Shown in pieces: positions 17,725 to 30,730 of a stretch of DNA of 64,000 nucleotides. Positions within the stretch are counted from its first letter, which is position 1. Each line of letters starts with the position of its first letter. A program made the position numbers and the translations under genes. Source of the stretch: Pelecanus crispus (lineage: Eukaryota > Chordata > Aves > Pelecaniformes > Pelecanidae); contig NC_134659.1 of NCBI RefSeq assembly GCF_030463565.1, forward strand, positions 7,014,511 through 7,078,510. Reading direction: 5' to 3'. Below the pieces are notes generated by a model that worked only from the letters and a program-made list of their open reading frames with translations, searched no databases and was not told the origin of the DNA.

Positions 17725-18929
17725 TTCCAGCGCTGCTGCACTTCGGCGGCTGCTAAGCCTTCACGTCCCCGTCACCGGCCCTGCCAGCTCCCAGCGGAGG
17801 CAGATGAGAAGTGGCAGTCGGATGCTGTGGGAAAATCCCCGTTCCCCCCCGCCGTCCCCGCCACCTTTTGCTCTTTTCGACGGCACGAATCAAATCTGCA
17901 GCCAGCCCTCGGGAGAAGATGCGGCGGCAGAAGGATGGGAATGACCCGGGCACTGCGCCCTCGGCTTTGCTGGGTTTGCAGCCGGAGACACGCACACGCT
18001 GCCAGGCCAGCCTGGTCCAGCCTCTCTGCACACTGAGACAACGCTAGACCAAACCGCACAGCCCCAGCGTAGCCCCAGAAAAGGGATTTTTTTGGCACAT
18101 CGCCTCGCCCAGCTCTCGGCCCCAGCTGCTCTGGGCTCAGGACTTTTCGTGGTTGACACGCAGCAAAGTTTGTCCCCTCAGGCTGAGGTCACAGCTCCCC
18201 CATTTAAACCTCTGTGTAAAAGTTTTGCTTTTATTTGTGATAAAACCAACAAGAATTAAATAGGATTCTGTATCAATTACTTGTAAAACTTAGAAATAGG
18301 CTCCTCTGCTCTTATCTGAAACACTCCTATATCACTTTTCTTATCTGGAGGGAGATGCTGTATTACATCCTGCAGCGCTTTGCTGTAACAGCTGGTTTTA
18401 TGAGGTTGCCTCTGGGGTCTCGCTGTCTGCAGGGCTGTCACCATCCCCTGCCCCAGAGCAGCCGGCACATCTCCTCTGAACCACTCCCCCCGCCGGATAA
18501 AAAGTCCTCGGGAACATCCTATTTCCAGCAGTGCTGAGCACCCACAGCGTGCCTGGCAGCTGGAGGCGGCCGCACGCCGTTCGCGCGTCGAAATCCAGGC
18601 TGGGAGGAGAGAGGAGAGGGACGGCGAGGGCTCTGGGGTCCCAACAGACCAGCCCTGCTGCCGGCACGATGCCAGCTGGGAACGTGACATATTTATGATG
18701 TTTTGGTAGCACTAAAAGCCTTAGTGCAAATGCAAAGCAAGCTTTTTCCTTCCCCCCCGGGGTAACTCCTGCCTTCTGGGAAGTGAGCACAAACGGTGCC
18801 AGCGCAGGCACTTTGCGGATGCGTCCACCCTGGGCCAGCCGCTCGCACCGGGGCAGCTCTGCCCATGGCCCTTGCACGCTGCCCCGGGTCCCCATCCCTG
18901 CCTGCTCCCGCCATGGAGCGCAGGATCAG
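17725..18929. other. Non-coding stretch
   Basis: GC-rich sequence with an AT-rich patch at 18220-18300. No gene, repeat family or strong regulatory pattern is recognised. Confidence 0.35.
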
Positions 18930-19135
18930 GCCCGCCTGATCTAGATCTAGAAGTACAGTTACAGTATGGCAAATACATCCCAAGGGATCATTAAATCGCA
19001 GGCATTCTGGATCAGCCACTTATACAACTGTGATGCTAATGGCATCTATTAGATAGCTGTTAATCTTGAATAAATGTTTTTAATGATCCACTGTTTAACA
19101 TACAATAACTGACGTATTAAATCTCAGTTAAGCTG
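18930..19135. promoter_or_regulatory. AT-rich candidate regulatory block
   Basis: This block is poor in open frames and AT-rich against GC-rich flanks. It contains the palindrome CTAGATCTAG and TAAT/ATTA-type cores (CATTAAATC, GCTAATGG, GTTAATC, TTTTTAATGATCC). The pattern resembles conserved non-coding elements, but conservation is untested. Confidence 0.25.
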
Positions 19136-19842
19136 CGGAGGTCAAGTCATTATCTGGGGCTAATGGTGGCAGGGATGATGCAGAGACGTAACTCTGGGTA
19201 TCAGGAAAAGGAAATATATCCTTCAAGTGTCATATAGGCTCTCAAAAGGGGTTTCTGGTGTAGGGACCAGCCGGTGCCCCGGGCACTACGGGGGCTGGGG
19301 CAGCGATGAGGCAGCTCCAGGATGCGGGATGAGCCCTGGGCTGAGCATCCCCACGTGCCTGGGGGCAAGCCCTACCCCCGCGGAGTCTCAGCCCTTTCAC
19401 TCCCGGGTTTCTAGGGATTTTCTCCATTTGAACCATCAAGGGGAGGAAACGGTAGGTGAGAACTAGCCGTGCAGCCGGAGGGATGCCTCTGCAGGCATCT
19501 TGAGTTCACTGCAGCTGATACAGGGATAGAAAATGGCAGCAATTGCTGTGTGAGATACATGCTTGAGCGAGGAAACCCGTTCAAGCACTGTGGCGCAGTG
19601 TCCATCCAAAGCTTCACTTTGTCGTGGGAAGCAACAGTTTCTCCAAGTCAGCCGTCCTTGGCAGGCAGGTCTCCGTGCCTCACCCACGGCCATGAAAGCC
19701 CAAAGCCCCCGGCCAGGTTTGACTTTCCTCCTTGGACCTCCAACATCTCTCAGTGGTTGCACCGGCCAGCACTGGCGAGATGCACCACGTGAGAAGGAAA
19801 ACTTCATGCACAGGGAATGGAGCACTGGGGCTTCAATCATCC
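19136..19842. other. Non-coding stretch
   Basis: No gene is recognised. Confidence 0.35.
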
Positions 19843-19909
19843 AATCATAGAATCATCGAATCCTTTGGGTTGGAAGGGACCTTTAGAGATCATCTAGCCC
19901 AACCCCAGT
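19843..19909 (-). mobile_element. CR1 LINE 3' tail fragment
   Basis: AATCATAGAATCATCGAATC followed by GGTTGGAAGGGACC and 'CATCTAGCCCAACCCC' on the plus strand is the reverse complement of a CR1 3' terminus. Only about 65 bp remain. The GGAAGGGACC form places it in a different CR1 subgroup from the 52.9 kb copy. Confidence 0.85.
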
Positions 19910-22900
19910 GCAGCTGGAGACCTTGGTGGAGCTTCGGCTGAGCTCGGGTCTCCCATGTCCTGGGCTTTAATTTGCTCCTGTTGCTGATGAGAAACTCCTT
20001 CACGCAAAGACACGGCCAGGGTAACCCCCCGGCGCCATGGGTCAGGATTTCTGGGCTCAGTCCCCATCTTGGACTCGCACTGGGACCGTGGCAAAACAGC
20101 TCAGCCTTGCTCTGCCTGGCATGCAAGGCGACGGCAAAGCAAGCACTCCGTGTTTCTGGAAGCCAAACACATCCCCTCCCTCCCGCTGGTAAAAGGGGGC
20201 TGGCATGTTTCAGCAACACTGCCGGGGAGCTCATATCTCCGAGCAAGCAGCTCCAAAGCTCTGTTCAGCGCAAAGATCCCAACACAAACCTTGGCACGGA
20301 GTTTACGGCCACGTCAGAAAACAAACAAATAAATAAAGAAAGAAAAGACACCAAATCTCCCCCCGTAGCGTGGCAACCGCTCCCCCCGCATCCACGGCAG
20401 CCTCCCTCATCTGTATGCTCCGTCACAGCCCCGCACCATCCGCCGGGTGAGCACCATGGCAACACCGTGGTCTTTAAACACAGGAGTTTGTGCTGCGATC
20501 GCAAACAGCATTAGGCAATTTAATTAAGCAGCTGGCAAAAGGAAAAACTTTGTCTGTTTGAGGCGTTTTATTAAATTCCGGCGTATTATGCAGCTCTGCG
20601 TCTTCGCTGTCTGGTTCGAGGGATGGGAGGATGCTCCCGCCCCAGCCTTTCTGCAGCTTCACCTCCAGCTAAAGCAAACAAACAAACCCAAGGCATGCGG
20701 GGTGGCACGGCGTGGAGCACGGGGAACCCCGCACGGGTCCCTGCACCCCACCTCGCGTGCTCTCTGCACCCACACACGGGGCCACGGCAGCAAAGCCACG
20801 CTCTGGCCCCGAGTTGCAATTTCGGGTCGTTATCCCCTGAAAAGCATTTACATGAGACAGGGAACAGAATCTTGCGAAACCAACAGCACCGGGCTGCTGC
20901 TCTGCCAGCTTTTCTGGTGGTTTCTTTCCTCGGTTAAACCTTGTTTTGTGCAGAGAGACCCAGGGATGTTGTTTGTGGGCCTTCGCCTGCATCTCTCCTG
21001 GCAGGGAGGGTGATAGCGTTATTTCTGCTTGTCTAGGAGGAAGCCAGGAGATAAAAAGCTGCTGGGAGCGTGCAAAGCAAACTGCTCGGCTTCCTGCACC
21101 TTGCTGTTGCGCCGATCTGCCAGGAGCCGGCGGGCAGGAGCGGTGCCCGCTTCTTATCTGGATGCTTCTCTCCCTCCACTTCAGATGTTTTTTAATGAGG
21201 AGGGCTGGGAAATAAGCCTGTTGTTGTTCTTCTTTTGCTTTCGGGCTCTGGAAGGGTTGCGGGGGTTCTGCCTGCCTCCAAAACGTTCCCACAGGTCCCT
21301 GTGGCTTCCCGGCGATGCTGCTGCCAGCTTCAGGCACAGCCTCCAGCCTGGACCATGCAGGATTTGGCCCTGCTCAGCCACAAACTGCCCACGCGGCGCT
21401 GAGTACATCCCAGAGCTGGTTTTGACCCCGCACTCATGGCCTGAGGATAAGCACGGTCCCATCCTGCCAGGATGCCGAGAGACCGGGTGCCTTGGTGGCC
21501 GGGGAGATGCTCGGGGAGGAGCCAGGATCCCTGGGCTGGAGGTCCCTGCAGCAGCTTCTCCAAAACATGACTCAGCGGCATTCAGGCTTTCTGAAGGTTT
21601 ATTCCTCTTGGAGATAATCCTTGCCCCTCATGTCCCTCGTCCTCTTTGATTGCAAAAGTTGAGACCACGAGACCTTGCTGGGGAGCAGCGCCAGGGCTGG
21701 GTGGCCACACACGGCACCAGGGACGGATGCTTAGATGGCACCCGGCGCTCCCTGCGACACCCAGAGCTGTGGCTGGGCTTCTTAGTGGACCAGTTAAATC
21801 CATCTGCGCTGCCCTGCCTGCTTGGGAAGGCGGCTTTGGAGGTGCCAAGCTGGTGGCACAAGCTCTAGAGGCAGCAGGTTTTCCCCCCATGTCCTGCATG
21901 TGGCATGCTCACGTCTGCAGGAAGCCTCAAATCCATTACTTTTTGGCTGGGCAGCCCTGGGGCCATCTCATTTTATCCCCGAGAATCACAGGGCCGGTCT
22001 CCAGGCTGTGGCGTTAACTGGTGCATCTGTAAATGTCTTGCAAAAGCCAACTGGAAAAGCTGGCTGATCTCTACTCCTGGTTGCCTGAAGAAACAAAAGG
22101 CTGGGAAGATGGAGCCTCAGTCTCGGCTCATAGCTGAATTGTCCTTTACTCTGTAAAATTTGCGTTGTTTAACAAAACCTGTGCTGCATTGGGCTGCAGC
22201 TCGCTGCATTTTTGGAAGCATCTCTAATGACTGGCACCGTCTGTGGGCTGCAGCAGGAGCTGAACTCCAGCTGTGCGTGGCTGGACTCTGCGCCTGCAGA
22301 TCCCGCTCCCCAGCACCCTTGCAGTCCCCTTTCAAATGCCAAAGTCAAGAACATCCCGGGCAGAAAGGGGATGGAGAAGCAGGGGAGAAGGGTCAGGCAG
22401 GGCCGGTGCCAGTGAGCTCGGTGAAAGCAGGAGGGCTGCCATGCCTGGTTTTGTAGGCACCTATCTCATCCCCCTGCCACCGTCTCTTTTGCAATCTGAA
22501 GATCCCTGGCCCATTTTGCTTTTCATATGGGGCCTGTTTCACAGCTCTGGCCATCGCCGTTTGCCTGCCCAGACCCTTCCCACCCGGGCAGGAGAACCTG
22601 CAGGTGCTGCTCAGATCGCAGCCGTATCACTGGCTTTGGTCTGCTGCTTTATTTATTCCCTAATAATCCCCTGCCTGCCATATGCCCTTTCCGACTGTTG
22701 CTGCACTGTGCCACTGTTTCCAGAGCTATCTCCAGATCTTCTTCCTGAGTGGCAATAGCTAATTTAGAGCCCTTCAGCCTGTAAAAGCCATCGCTGAGCC
22801 TCTGAGAGCCTAGCGCAGGGTTTCAAATGGCATTTGCCTCCTTAATCACCCAGAGGCTTTAGAAAATGCTGTCTGTGATCAGCAAAGCTCCCAGTCTCCG

Positions 22901-25829
22901 GAACACGGGCAGCTGCGTGGAGCTGCATGCTCCAACCCCAGCACCCTCAGAGAGGTCCTAGCGTGCCAGGATGCCCTGAGCATCCCGAGCCCGTTCGAAA
23001 GCCTCACCCTTCCCTTCTGCTGCGCTCAACTCCCACCTTCCAGCCCCGCGGTGACCCCCAGCTCGCAGGCACCATGTCCTTGCTCTGGGACCTTCCTGGC
23101 AAGGCACAGCTCAGCCCGCCCGGGTCGGAGGCAGAAAGCCCGGCTCCCTTCCCGGGGCAAGCGCTGCCCGGCAGCAGGGAGCCGAGCCGCAGGCGCAGCC
23201 TGTCCCTGGCACCACCGTGGCGTGGCCGAGACACAAACAGCTCCAGCCCGGTAATGAGCTCCCCCAGTTCCTCCTCCCTGCCGTGCTGTGGAGCGGTGTG
23301 TTAAATAATTCAGGCGAGCTCTTGAACTGCCTGGAAAACACCTCCAGGTCTTTCCTAATGAGCTCGCTACGGACCTGCCGTCCAAGGCTAGAGGAGCAGG
23401 GAGAGCCAGTCCCTCCACCAACACGCAGACTGGTGCACGCACAGGCCACCACTGTGTCCCTGAATGCCGCGGCGTGGCTGGCTAGCGGGTCCCCAAATTC
23501 CTCAGTCATGCATGTAGCACCACGAGCATCTCGCAACAGGAGGGAGGTGGCCAGGCCATGTCCCGGCTGGTGCAGAGCGGACCAGGAGCTGCATCGGTGC
23601 ACGCAGCACAGCCGTCAAGCACCAGCAGCAGCACCACCAAAGCCAGGCAGATTCAAACGAGGCAGAAATGGTCACTGCAACAGAGAACAAAACGTGGAGC
23701 AAAGTCCCCTGCGGGGAGATGGACTCTGCTTGCTGGTGCTGTCAAAGCCAAATCCTTTCAGCGTGGCCCAAGCCCAGGTCCCGGGCTGGGTGCTGGGGCA
23801 TCGCATGGAGCTCGCGCGTGGAGCAGGGCACAGCTTCCCTCCAGCAATCCTTCCACCCCCAAAGCCTCGCTCCATAGCACGGTGGCACAGGTGGCTGGGG
23901 GCAACCACACCGGACCCCACAAGCGGCAAAGGCTCTGAGAGCTGCTCCGGAGCAGCGCCAGAAAGCCTCAGATCAAGCCCTGCACCACTGGGTCCCTCCA
24001 TTTTCCCCCTCCAGTGTCCCCTTTCCCTTGTGCCAAGCCCCGTGGTGCCCTGGGCAGCGCCCGGCCGCATCCCCCAGCCCGGCGGGGGGGGGCAGGAGCA
24101 GGGCACCGCAGACGCAGCCCTGCCGCCCGCTGAGGGATCACGCAGTGATGTCACTCATGCTCTTAGCAGGGCTCTTGTCCTCCTGTTGCCTGTCATTTTC
24201 TGGTTCTCGGTGGCAGGCTCCGATGACAGACACGGCTGCTGTGATGCGACCCCCCAGGGGTCTTGGGAGCAATGGGACAGGATGAGGAGGAGGAGGAAGG
24301 GGGAGCAGGGTGGGTGGTAGGGGCATGGGCAATGCATCTTCTCGGGCAGGAGCATGTCCAGGAGGGAGGATTCGGTCTCACCAAGGCTGGCTACAAAACC
24401 TAGGTTTAATGTTTGCTTGGCAGCCTCCAGCAAGGGGGGTTAAGCCTGCAATAACAAAGCCTGCTGCCTGTCAGTGGCATTTTGTGCTGCTGATTTGGGG
24501 CTACGGGAGGGACAGAGGTGAAAATGCACGTGGGAAGAAAGTGGTGGGAAAGAGAGGGAGATGGAGAGATCCCCTGTGGGCTATGGCGCTGCGCTGGGCT
24601 GCTCTCACCACCCAAATTCCCACCCAACTTCCATCTCAGGGGGAATTTCCCACAGCTGCTGAGCTCCTCTGCACTCTGGGGAAAGTCCCAATAGTCCAAA
24701 GGGGCTCTAGGAAAACCAGATTAATCCCTGAAGGCAGGAAAATCACAGGGATCCCCACCTCCGGAGGCACCAGCCCCAGCTCTGCTCCAGCAGACCGTTC
24801 TGCCTGCTTTGCTCTTGTCCTCTTTTCAGCAGGACCTCAGGGGTGGGTGCACCCATGGGTGACACCGCGGCTTTGTCCCACTCATGGTTTCTGGGTGGAG
24901 GAGCACGCCTGCGGGCTGAGCCCGAGCCCTTCGCCCACCGCAAGCCAGAAACTGAGCAAGACCAACACGGGCTTGTCTGGAGAGTCCTGGCCTTGAAAAC
25001 AGAGCAGACGCGAGTCCCAGACGGCCCTGCCAATTCCAGCTAATAAAAAGGATATTTCACACATCAGGCACTTTGCAGACACGTTAATGAGAGCAAACAA
25101 AGGCTCTGCGATGCAGATTAGGGGATGCAGGAACGGGAGCTGCTGGTCACAGGCAGCCCAGCCGGTGGGCTTTTCCGTCCTGCTCCTGGGGGGCACCCCC
25201 GGGAGCATCCCAGGGACCACGGCCGGACTCTGCCCTCCGGCAGCTCCACGAGGCTGAAACGCTGCTTTGGAGGGTAGTGCCTTGGGGGTCAGCCCTCCCC
25301 GATCCCCCCCGGCAGCTCTGACCGGGTGCTGGGGAGGGAGTTGGGCAGGCTGGAGCTCCCAAAATCATCCCCAGGGCTGGGGAAAGGACCAGCGCGGTGC
25401 TGCGGCCGCTCCCCGAGAGCGAGAGGAGGCAGGACGCCAAGGAGCCGTATTTTACATGCAGCTAAGAACCGCATAAATACAAGGGAAGGCGAAGGGGTGA
25501 AGGGGGAGCCTAAATCATCGCCTCCGCTCCTGCCATATATTTCAAGTGCGGCAGGAGGGCTGGCGGGCAGCAGAGCCGGCCGGGGTGCTCGCTGCTGGCC
25601 CCGGGGATGAAGCACACGGCTGTCCCGCTCGCAGGCAGCGGGCACCACCAGCCAGCTGGGATGCGGCAGCTCCCAGCATCGCCCTGACGGAGCAAACGGC
25701 GGCACTCGAACTTCTGTGGCCTGGCCCTCCGTGTCGGCGAGGAGGGGAGAAAGGTGCTGTGCACCCTGAGGGGCTGCACCCACGCAGGACACGTGTCCCG
25801 GCGCTGTGAAACCCAGCTCTCATCAAGCC
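19910..25829. other. Non-coding stretch, probable intron or intergenic
   Basis: No gene is recognised in these 5.9 kb. The longest frame (23217-24320, plus) has no conserved domain and low-complexity Pro/Ser/Arg composition, as expected by chance in stop-poor GC-rich DNA. A short GAG-rich patch is at 24283-24300. Confidence 0.4.
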
Positions 25830-26260
25830 AGTACTACCACGAGTAAACTACGATTCAGGATCGTGCAGTTGCTTCAACTCCAGTGACATTAGGAGCTTTA
25901 AACTAGGCGAATGCCACATTAAAACCTGATTTCTGCTACTTCCCATGCAGACTACCCAGAAAGGGAAGCACTGCTGGAAGGGTTAATTCCACTCCACCTT
26001 CCCCTTTTCTAAAGGAGACATTTCATGCCATGCTGAATAAATAAAATAATGTGATATTACAAAAGACTGCAGCACAGTATATTAGATACCACAGCACTGT
26101 TGCAGGGCGTCTGTCAGCACCAATCACAATGACTGATGACTTATCAAGAATGGACCTGACATTTCCAAATGAGCTGTTTTGATAGAGTTGTCATTCAAAG
26201 GGGATCTAAAATAAAATAATAATAGTAATAAAAACTCCAGATAGGAACAGGAAGAGAAAT
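25830..26260. promoter_or_regulatory. AT-rich, ORF-poor candidate enhancer
   Basis: About 430 bp with few open frames in any phase. Motifs include CCAATCA (26120-26126), GATA-type cores on both strands (TTATCA at 26141-26146, TTGATA at 26179-26184) and ACAATGA. It ends in an AATAA/TAATA-rich run. The abrupt change of composition on both sides suggests a conserved non-coding element; this is inference only. Confidence 0.3.
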
Positions 26261-29200
26261 GGAAAACATTTGCCGCCTCTGTCCCACCTATTTAAGGGTT
26301 TCCAGCCTGGCAGAAGGACAATTTGGCGTACGGCACGGGTGGGTCAGGAGGGACGTGCACAGAGATGGGTGAGTCTGTATGGCCGGAGGGAAAGCGGCCG
26401 CATCCTCTCTCCAGAAGCAACGCTTTGCTAAGGCACAGCTACAGCCCAGATTTCCCTTCCAGATCCAACCCGTAGCCAGGGTGCAGAGGGACAGACGGCC
26501 CCGGCACCCTCGTCCACGCGGCAGGGCAGGACGCAGCCACCCCGGTTGCTGGCCGCCTTGCTAATGGAGGGAGGTCATGCAGCCGGCACGTGCACCCATG
26601 TCCTTTCCCTCAAATGGCTTTTAAACGCTCAGATTTCAAAGATAATGAGGCAGCTACAAATTTTGTGAAAATAGGCAGCTGGGGAAGGCTTCGGTGGGTG
26701 TTTAACCTCACCAGGCACTGGAGGCATGGAGGAGAGCAGCCCTGCCTGACCGCAGCCGGCACCTTCAGGGTGCCAGAGCTGCCCAGCGTGCAAACGCGTG
26801 TCGGTGGCACACCCAGCCACCACCGCTCCGATGCTCACAGCATGGTATTGTCCACCTGAACACCGGACATCTCCATGCAGACGTTGCACGTCAGACCACT
26901 GCGGTCCGTGCCTGGGTCTACGCTGCCGCTGCCACACTCGAGCGGCTCCCGGGGCAGAGCCTCAGCACAGGGGCACTGAACAGGCAGAGCCGTTTGCGCT
27001 TCGTGGGGTTGCCTTCGGGGAGCGCGTTGCTGTGTCTCCTTGCCTTTTCCTTTAGGCACTGTGCATACACTTGAATTTTTGAAATAAAGTAGTATTGCGG
27101 CGTATTATTGCTCTTCTGGAGAGGGAAATTTGCAAGGGATACAGAGTGCCTCTTGCAAATCTGGGGCTCTGTCAAACCACAAGCAATATTGCACTGGCCC
27201 TCGTGGCTGGGAGCCGATGGAGCCCTGCCTGCAGGACAGGCTCTGCACAGCCGGGAGCCTGCGGAGGCAATCCTGCACCCACGGGTGCTCAGAGCTGTGC
27301 AGGGGGTGAAGGTGAGAGCTGCCCAGGGCTGGACGTGGTGCCTCTCCGCAACGAGAGCCTTCCCACAGGCGACGGGGCAGCTCGCAGCCCTGGCACGGAC
27401 AGCCTGGGTACGCGGCATCCCCCATGCCAGAGCCCGCTGAGCGCGGGGCAGGGCTGCGAGCCCGCTCCCAGCCAGCAAGGGCAGGGCACAGGGTCCCCAG
27501 GAGGACATCTGCAGCGGGTGGGTGCAGACACAGCCAGAGCACCCAGGAGCTGCGTGGGGACACGTGAGGGGAGAGACAGCCCGCCACCAACTTGTCTTGG
27601 GAGGAACTGACAAAATGCTGCTTTCAAAAAAAACCACCGAAGCTGCCCTCCGCATGACTGAGCTCTGAGCAGATCTTTTATCCATTTGTGTTGCAGAAGG
27701 AGGGAGAGGGGCTGTTTTTGGAGGAACTTTCAGATGCGTCATTATGGGTTCAAAAGGACTGTGAAAAAAGATAAACCTGACATGGGATGTAGGCACATGT
27801 GCACATACATATGCATAGTAAGAGCAAAGAGATATTCAAGAGCCATCTTGAAGCAAAAATCTACAGTGTTTGCAATATACACAAAATCAACATGCTAAGT
27901 TGTTCTTCCTCAAAATGCAGACCAAAATAAAAGACTTTACCTTTCCAATGCCTCCTCTGCAGCCACCTCCACATGCCTAACACAGCAGGGAGAGGAGGGA
28001 AGAGCTCAAACACACCATCAAGGGGCCAAATTTTGGGCCAGGCTTCTCCAAAGGCACACAGGGTGCAGACTTGCAGCCCTCAGGCTCTCAGAAACCAAAC
28101 CAGAAATCAAACCACCACAGGGAAGCACTCTAGAAAACACACAGAAAAGACACACCGCTCATCCACAGCCACCGAGATCCTCCCGCTGGCTGCAAAATAC
28201 CTGCAGTGAGCCCCTTAAGACCAGGAGTTAATGAGCACAGAGTCCAACTTCTGCATCTCCAACCCCCCAGCAAAGCAGCAGCTCACAGCACACCCACACC
28301 ACCCAGCACCTGCCCAATTAAATAGGCAGCTCCAGGATGGCTCTAATGAGGTCCTCCTGGCCCTGATGAGGCCCCATCGTTCCGTGATTACTGCTGATCC
28401 TGGCCAGAGGCTCCTGCGACTGAGTGACAACTCTGCAAGCTGCCGGTCCCCATCCCGGTGACAGCAGGAGCCGGCGCTGGTGACGCTGAGATGGCTGCGC
28501 TGGGGCTGGGCGGGCATCGCTGCAACGCTGGGTTGCTCAGTTTAGGGGAAACTTTGTGATCCCTGAAATCGGGCTGGTCCTACCTCCGTGTAACGGAGCT
28601 CGCCGGAGGAAGGGGGTCAGGTGCTCGGGGCTGAGCGGGTGAACGGGTGTCCTGCAAATTGCAACCCCGACAAGGTGCAGCGGGATGCGCTCTGCGGGGC
28701 AAGGAGGGAGCTGCCGGCTGTGGCCGAAGGGATGCTGCGCTGCAGGCAGCCAGCGCTGTACTTATGGCCTTCCAGGAGCGATTTTAATTGTTTTTAGCTT
28801 CAGATGAGATGGGCTTTGACCTCAGTTGTGCAAACAGCTAAGCAAATCAGCCCTAACTGAGCCCAAGATGTCTGCAGGGCACATTAGCTGTAACTCCGGG
28901 CGAGGGCTGCGGAGCGAGTTGAGGGCACGGCTGGGGCAGGGTCGCCTCCGGACCCTCCCCAGGTGGCACAAGAGAACGGGGAAGCAAATTGAACTGGTGG
29001 CAGCGCCAGGCAGGGCTGGCCAGGCTGCCGTGCGAGCTCGCAAGCTGCCCAGGGCGCGTGCGGGTTAGGTCCAGGATGCTGCTGGCGGCGTGCTGGGCTG
29101 CAGAAAGGGGGTGAGCAGGGAACAGTTTCGCTTACTTCAACTGGCCCCGAAAGACGTTTCATCTTCATCACAAGTTCATTGCGACCCACATCCCCGCCCC

Positions 29201-30599
29201 AAACTGGAAGTGACTCTTTTCCCTGACAAAAAGTAGTTTCCCTTATGTAGCCGTCATTTAATCTTCGTCTCGCTCATACACTTGTTTCTCCTCTTCCCTC
29301 CGCCCTGCTCCTCCTCACGGCTCGCTGCCTGCTGCTTTTAACAGGCGAGGCAGCGGGGCTGTTGGACGCAGCAGAGCAGCGGTGGCCCAGCGTGGGGCTC
29401 GAGGGCATGCTGATACTCAACCTCGCAGGTTTTGGATAAGCTCTGAAACCAGGTTTCTGTTCATCCGAGGGTCACAGAAAGTACGTTTTCCCTTTAGAGC
29501 GAAGCTATTAAAACTCACGCTCAGGCCATATTCCAGGCTGGGTGATTACTGCCTGCCAACGCCTCATTCCCTCTGCAGTTTTAATTGGTGCTATTAAAGA
29601 GCTGCAGTGCTTCACCCCAGAAGAGGCTCAGTCTCTCTAGCAGGATGAAGGAGCCCTCTCCTTAGCGCTTGTGTTAAAATTATCAGACACTTGAGGCTGG
29701 GGAGGAGGGAAAGCTGTGCAGACTTGGCGTGTGGCAAAGTGTCTGCTCCCTGGCTCAGGAGCGTTTTGCTGTCACTTTGCCCTGCGTTAAATGATGCACA
29801 GAAGCTGCAGAGTGGGAGCGGGCCGGGGCCGGGCGTCTCAGAGATGGATGATGTGATGTGCAAACAGATCCAGTGCCAAGGGCTGCTATATCCTGATGAC
29901 AACTCGTCTGCTTCGTGCTGAGGATGGAGGAGAAGGGAGGCTGCAAGGCTCAGAAAGTAGCAGGGTGGTTTTGCAAAGTTCGCCAACCTCGGATGGCTCT
30001 GCTCATCCCGACCCCACTGGGCATCACGCAACTCCCAGCCAAAGCTACACCGGAGAGAGAGATTCACTTGGTATTCGAGACCCAGCAACCACCTTCTTCA
30101 ATCTAAATTAAGTATTAAAGTGAAAGGCAATTCAGTGAGACCATGAATTCATTAGAAAACATAGCTAGATACAAAAGGTGCTGCGGATGATAACACGTCG
30201 GGGAGGTGGGGATGGGGCGGGGGGAGCGGGGTGCAGAGAGAGACGTACGAGCAGCAGTGAGTTAAAATCAGAAAGGGGAAAAAAATAAAATCAGTACATT
30301 ATTTTAGATGAAGATTAAATGACAGGCCCTGCTTCAAAGGGCAAGCGCGAGAGGCTAACAGGCTGTGACAAACCAGAATGCATGGACACAGGCAGCCAAT
30401 TCCCTTAAATAAAAGTTTTATTGGCCATGATATCTGAAAACAAGCTGCCTGCAATAGGGATTAATGGTTTTCTCCAGCCTCCCCCAGCACTCTCCATCCC
30501 GGGGAGGGCCACGGCTGCGGGCCGGGTGCTGCATCCCCGGGTGGCCCCGCTGCAGCCAGGGATGCCAGGGGGCTGTGGGGCCGGGGGAGGAGGAGCGAG
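26261..30599. other. Non-coding stretch, probable intron or intergenic
   Basis: No gene is recognised. A minus-strand frame of 292 codons at 26918-27796 has no recognisable domain. An AATAAA at about 27081 follows a T-rich segment and could be a poly(A) signal of an unknown transcript, without other support. An AT-rich patch lies at 30095-30310. Confidence 0.4.
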
Positions 30600-30730
30600 A
30601 CGGAATCACTTAGCCTTCATTAGGCCAAATTAGGATCAGAAGTGAGATGACAATTACAATTTGTGACCGGCTAATTGTTCGCCTCAGAAGCTGATCGCTG
30701 TGCAGATTGGGAAAATTAATTGTTCGCAGT
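30600..30730. promoter_or_regulatory. Homeodomain-type motif cluster
   Basis: The 11-mer TAATTGTTCGC occurs at 30672-30682 and again at 30717-30727, in the same orientation and 45 bp apart. ACAATTACAATTTG lies just upstream. TAATTG is a common homeodomain core. The exact repeat in a short AT-rich island between GC-rich flanks makes this a candidate regulatory element. Confidence 0.3.

Noticed and set aside
23217..24320. 367-codon plus-strand frame
   Set aside because: No recognisable domain; low-complexity Pro/Ser/Arg composition; overlapped by comparable frames on the other strand. Expected by chance in stop-poor GC-rich DNA.
26918..27796. 292-codon minus-strand frame
   Set aside because: No family resemblance, no splice structure, and competing plus-strand frames of similar quality.
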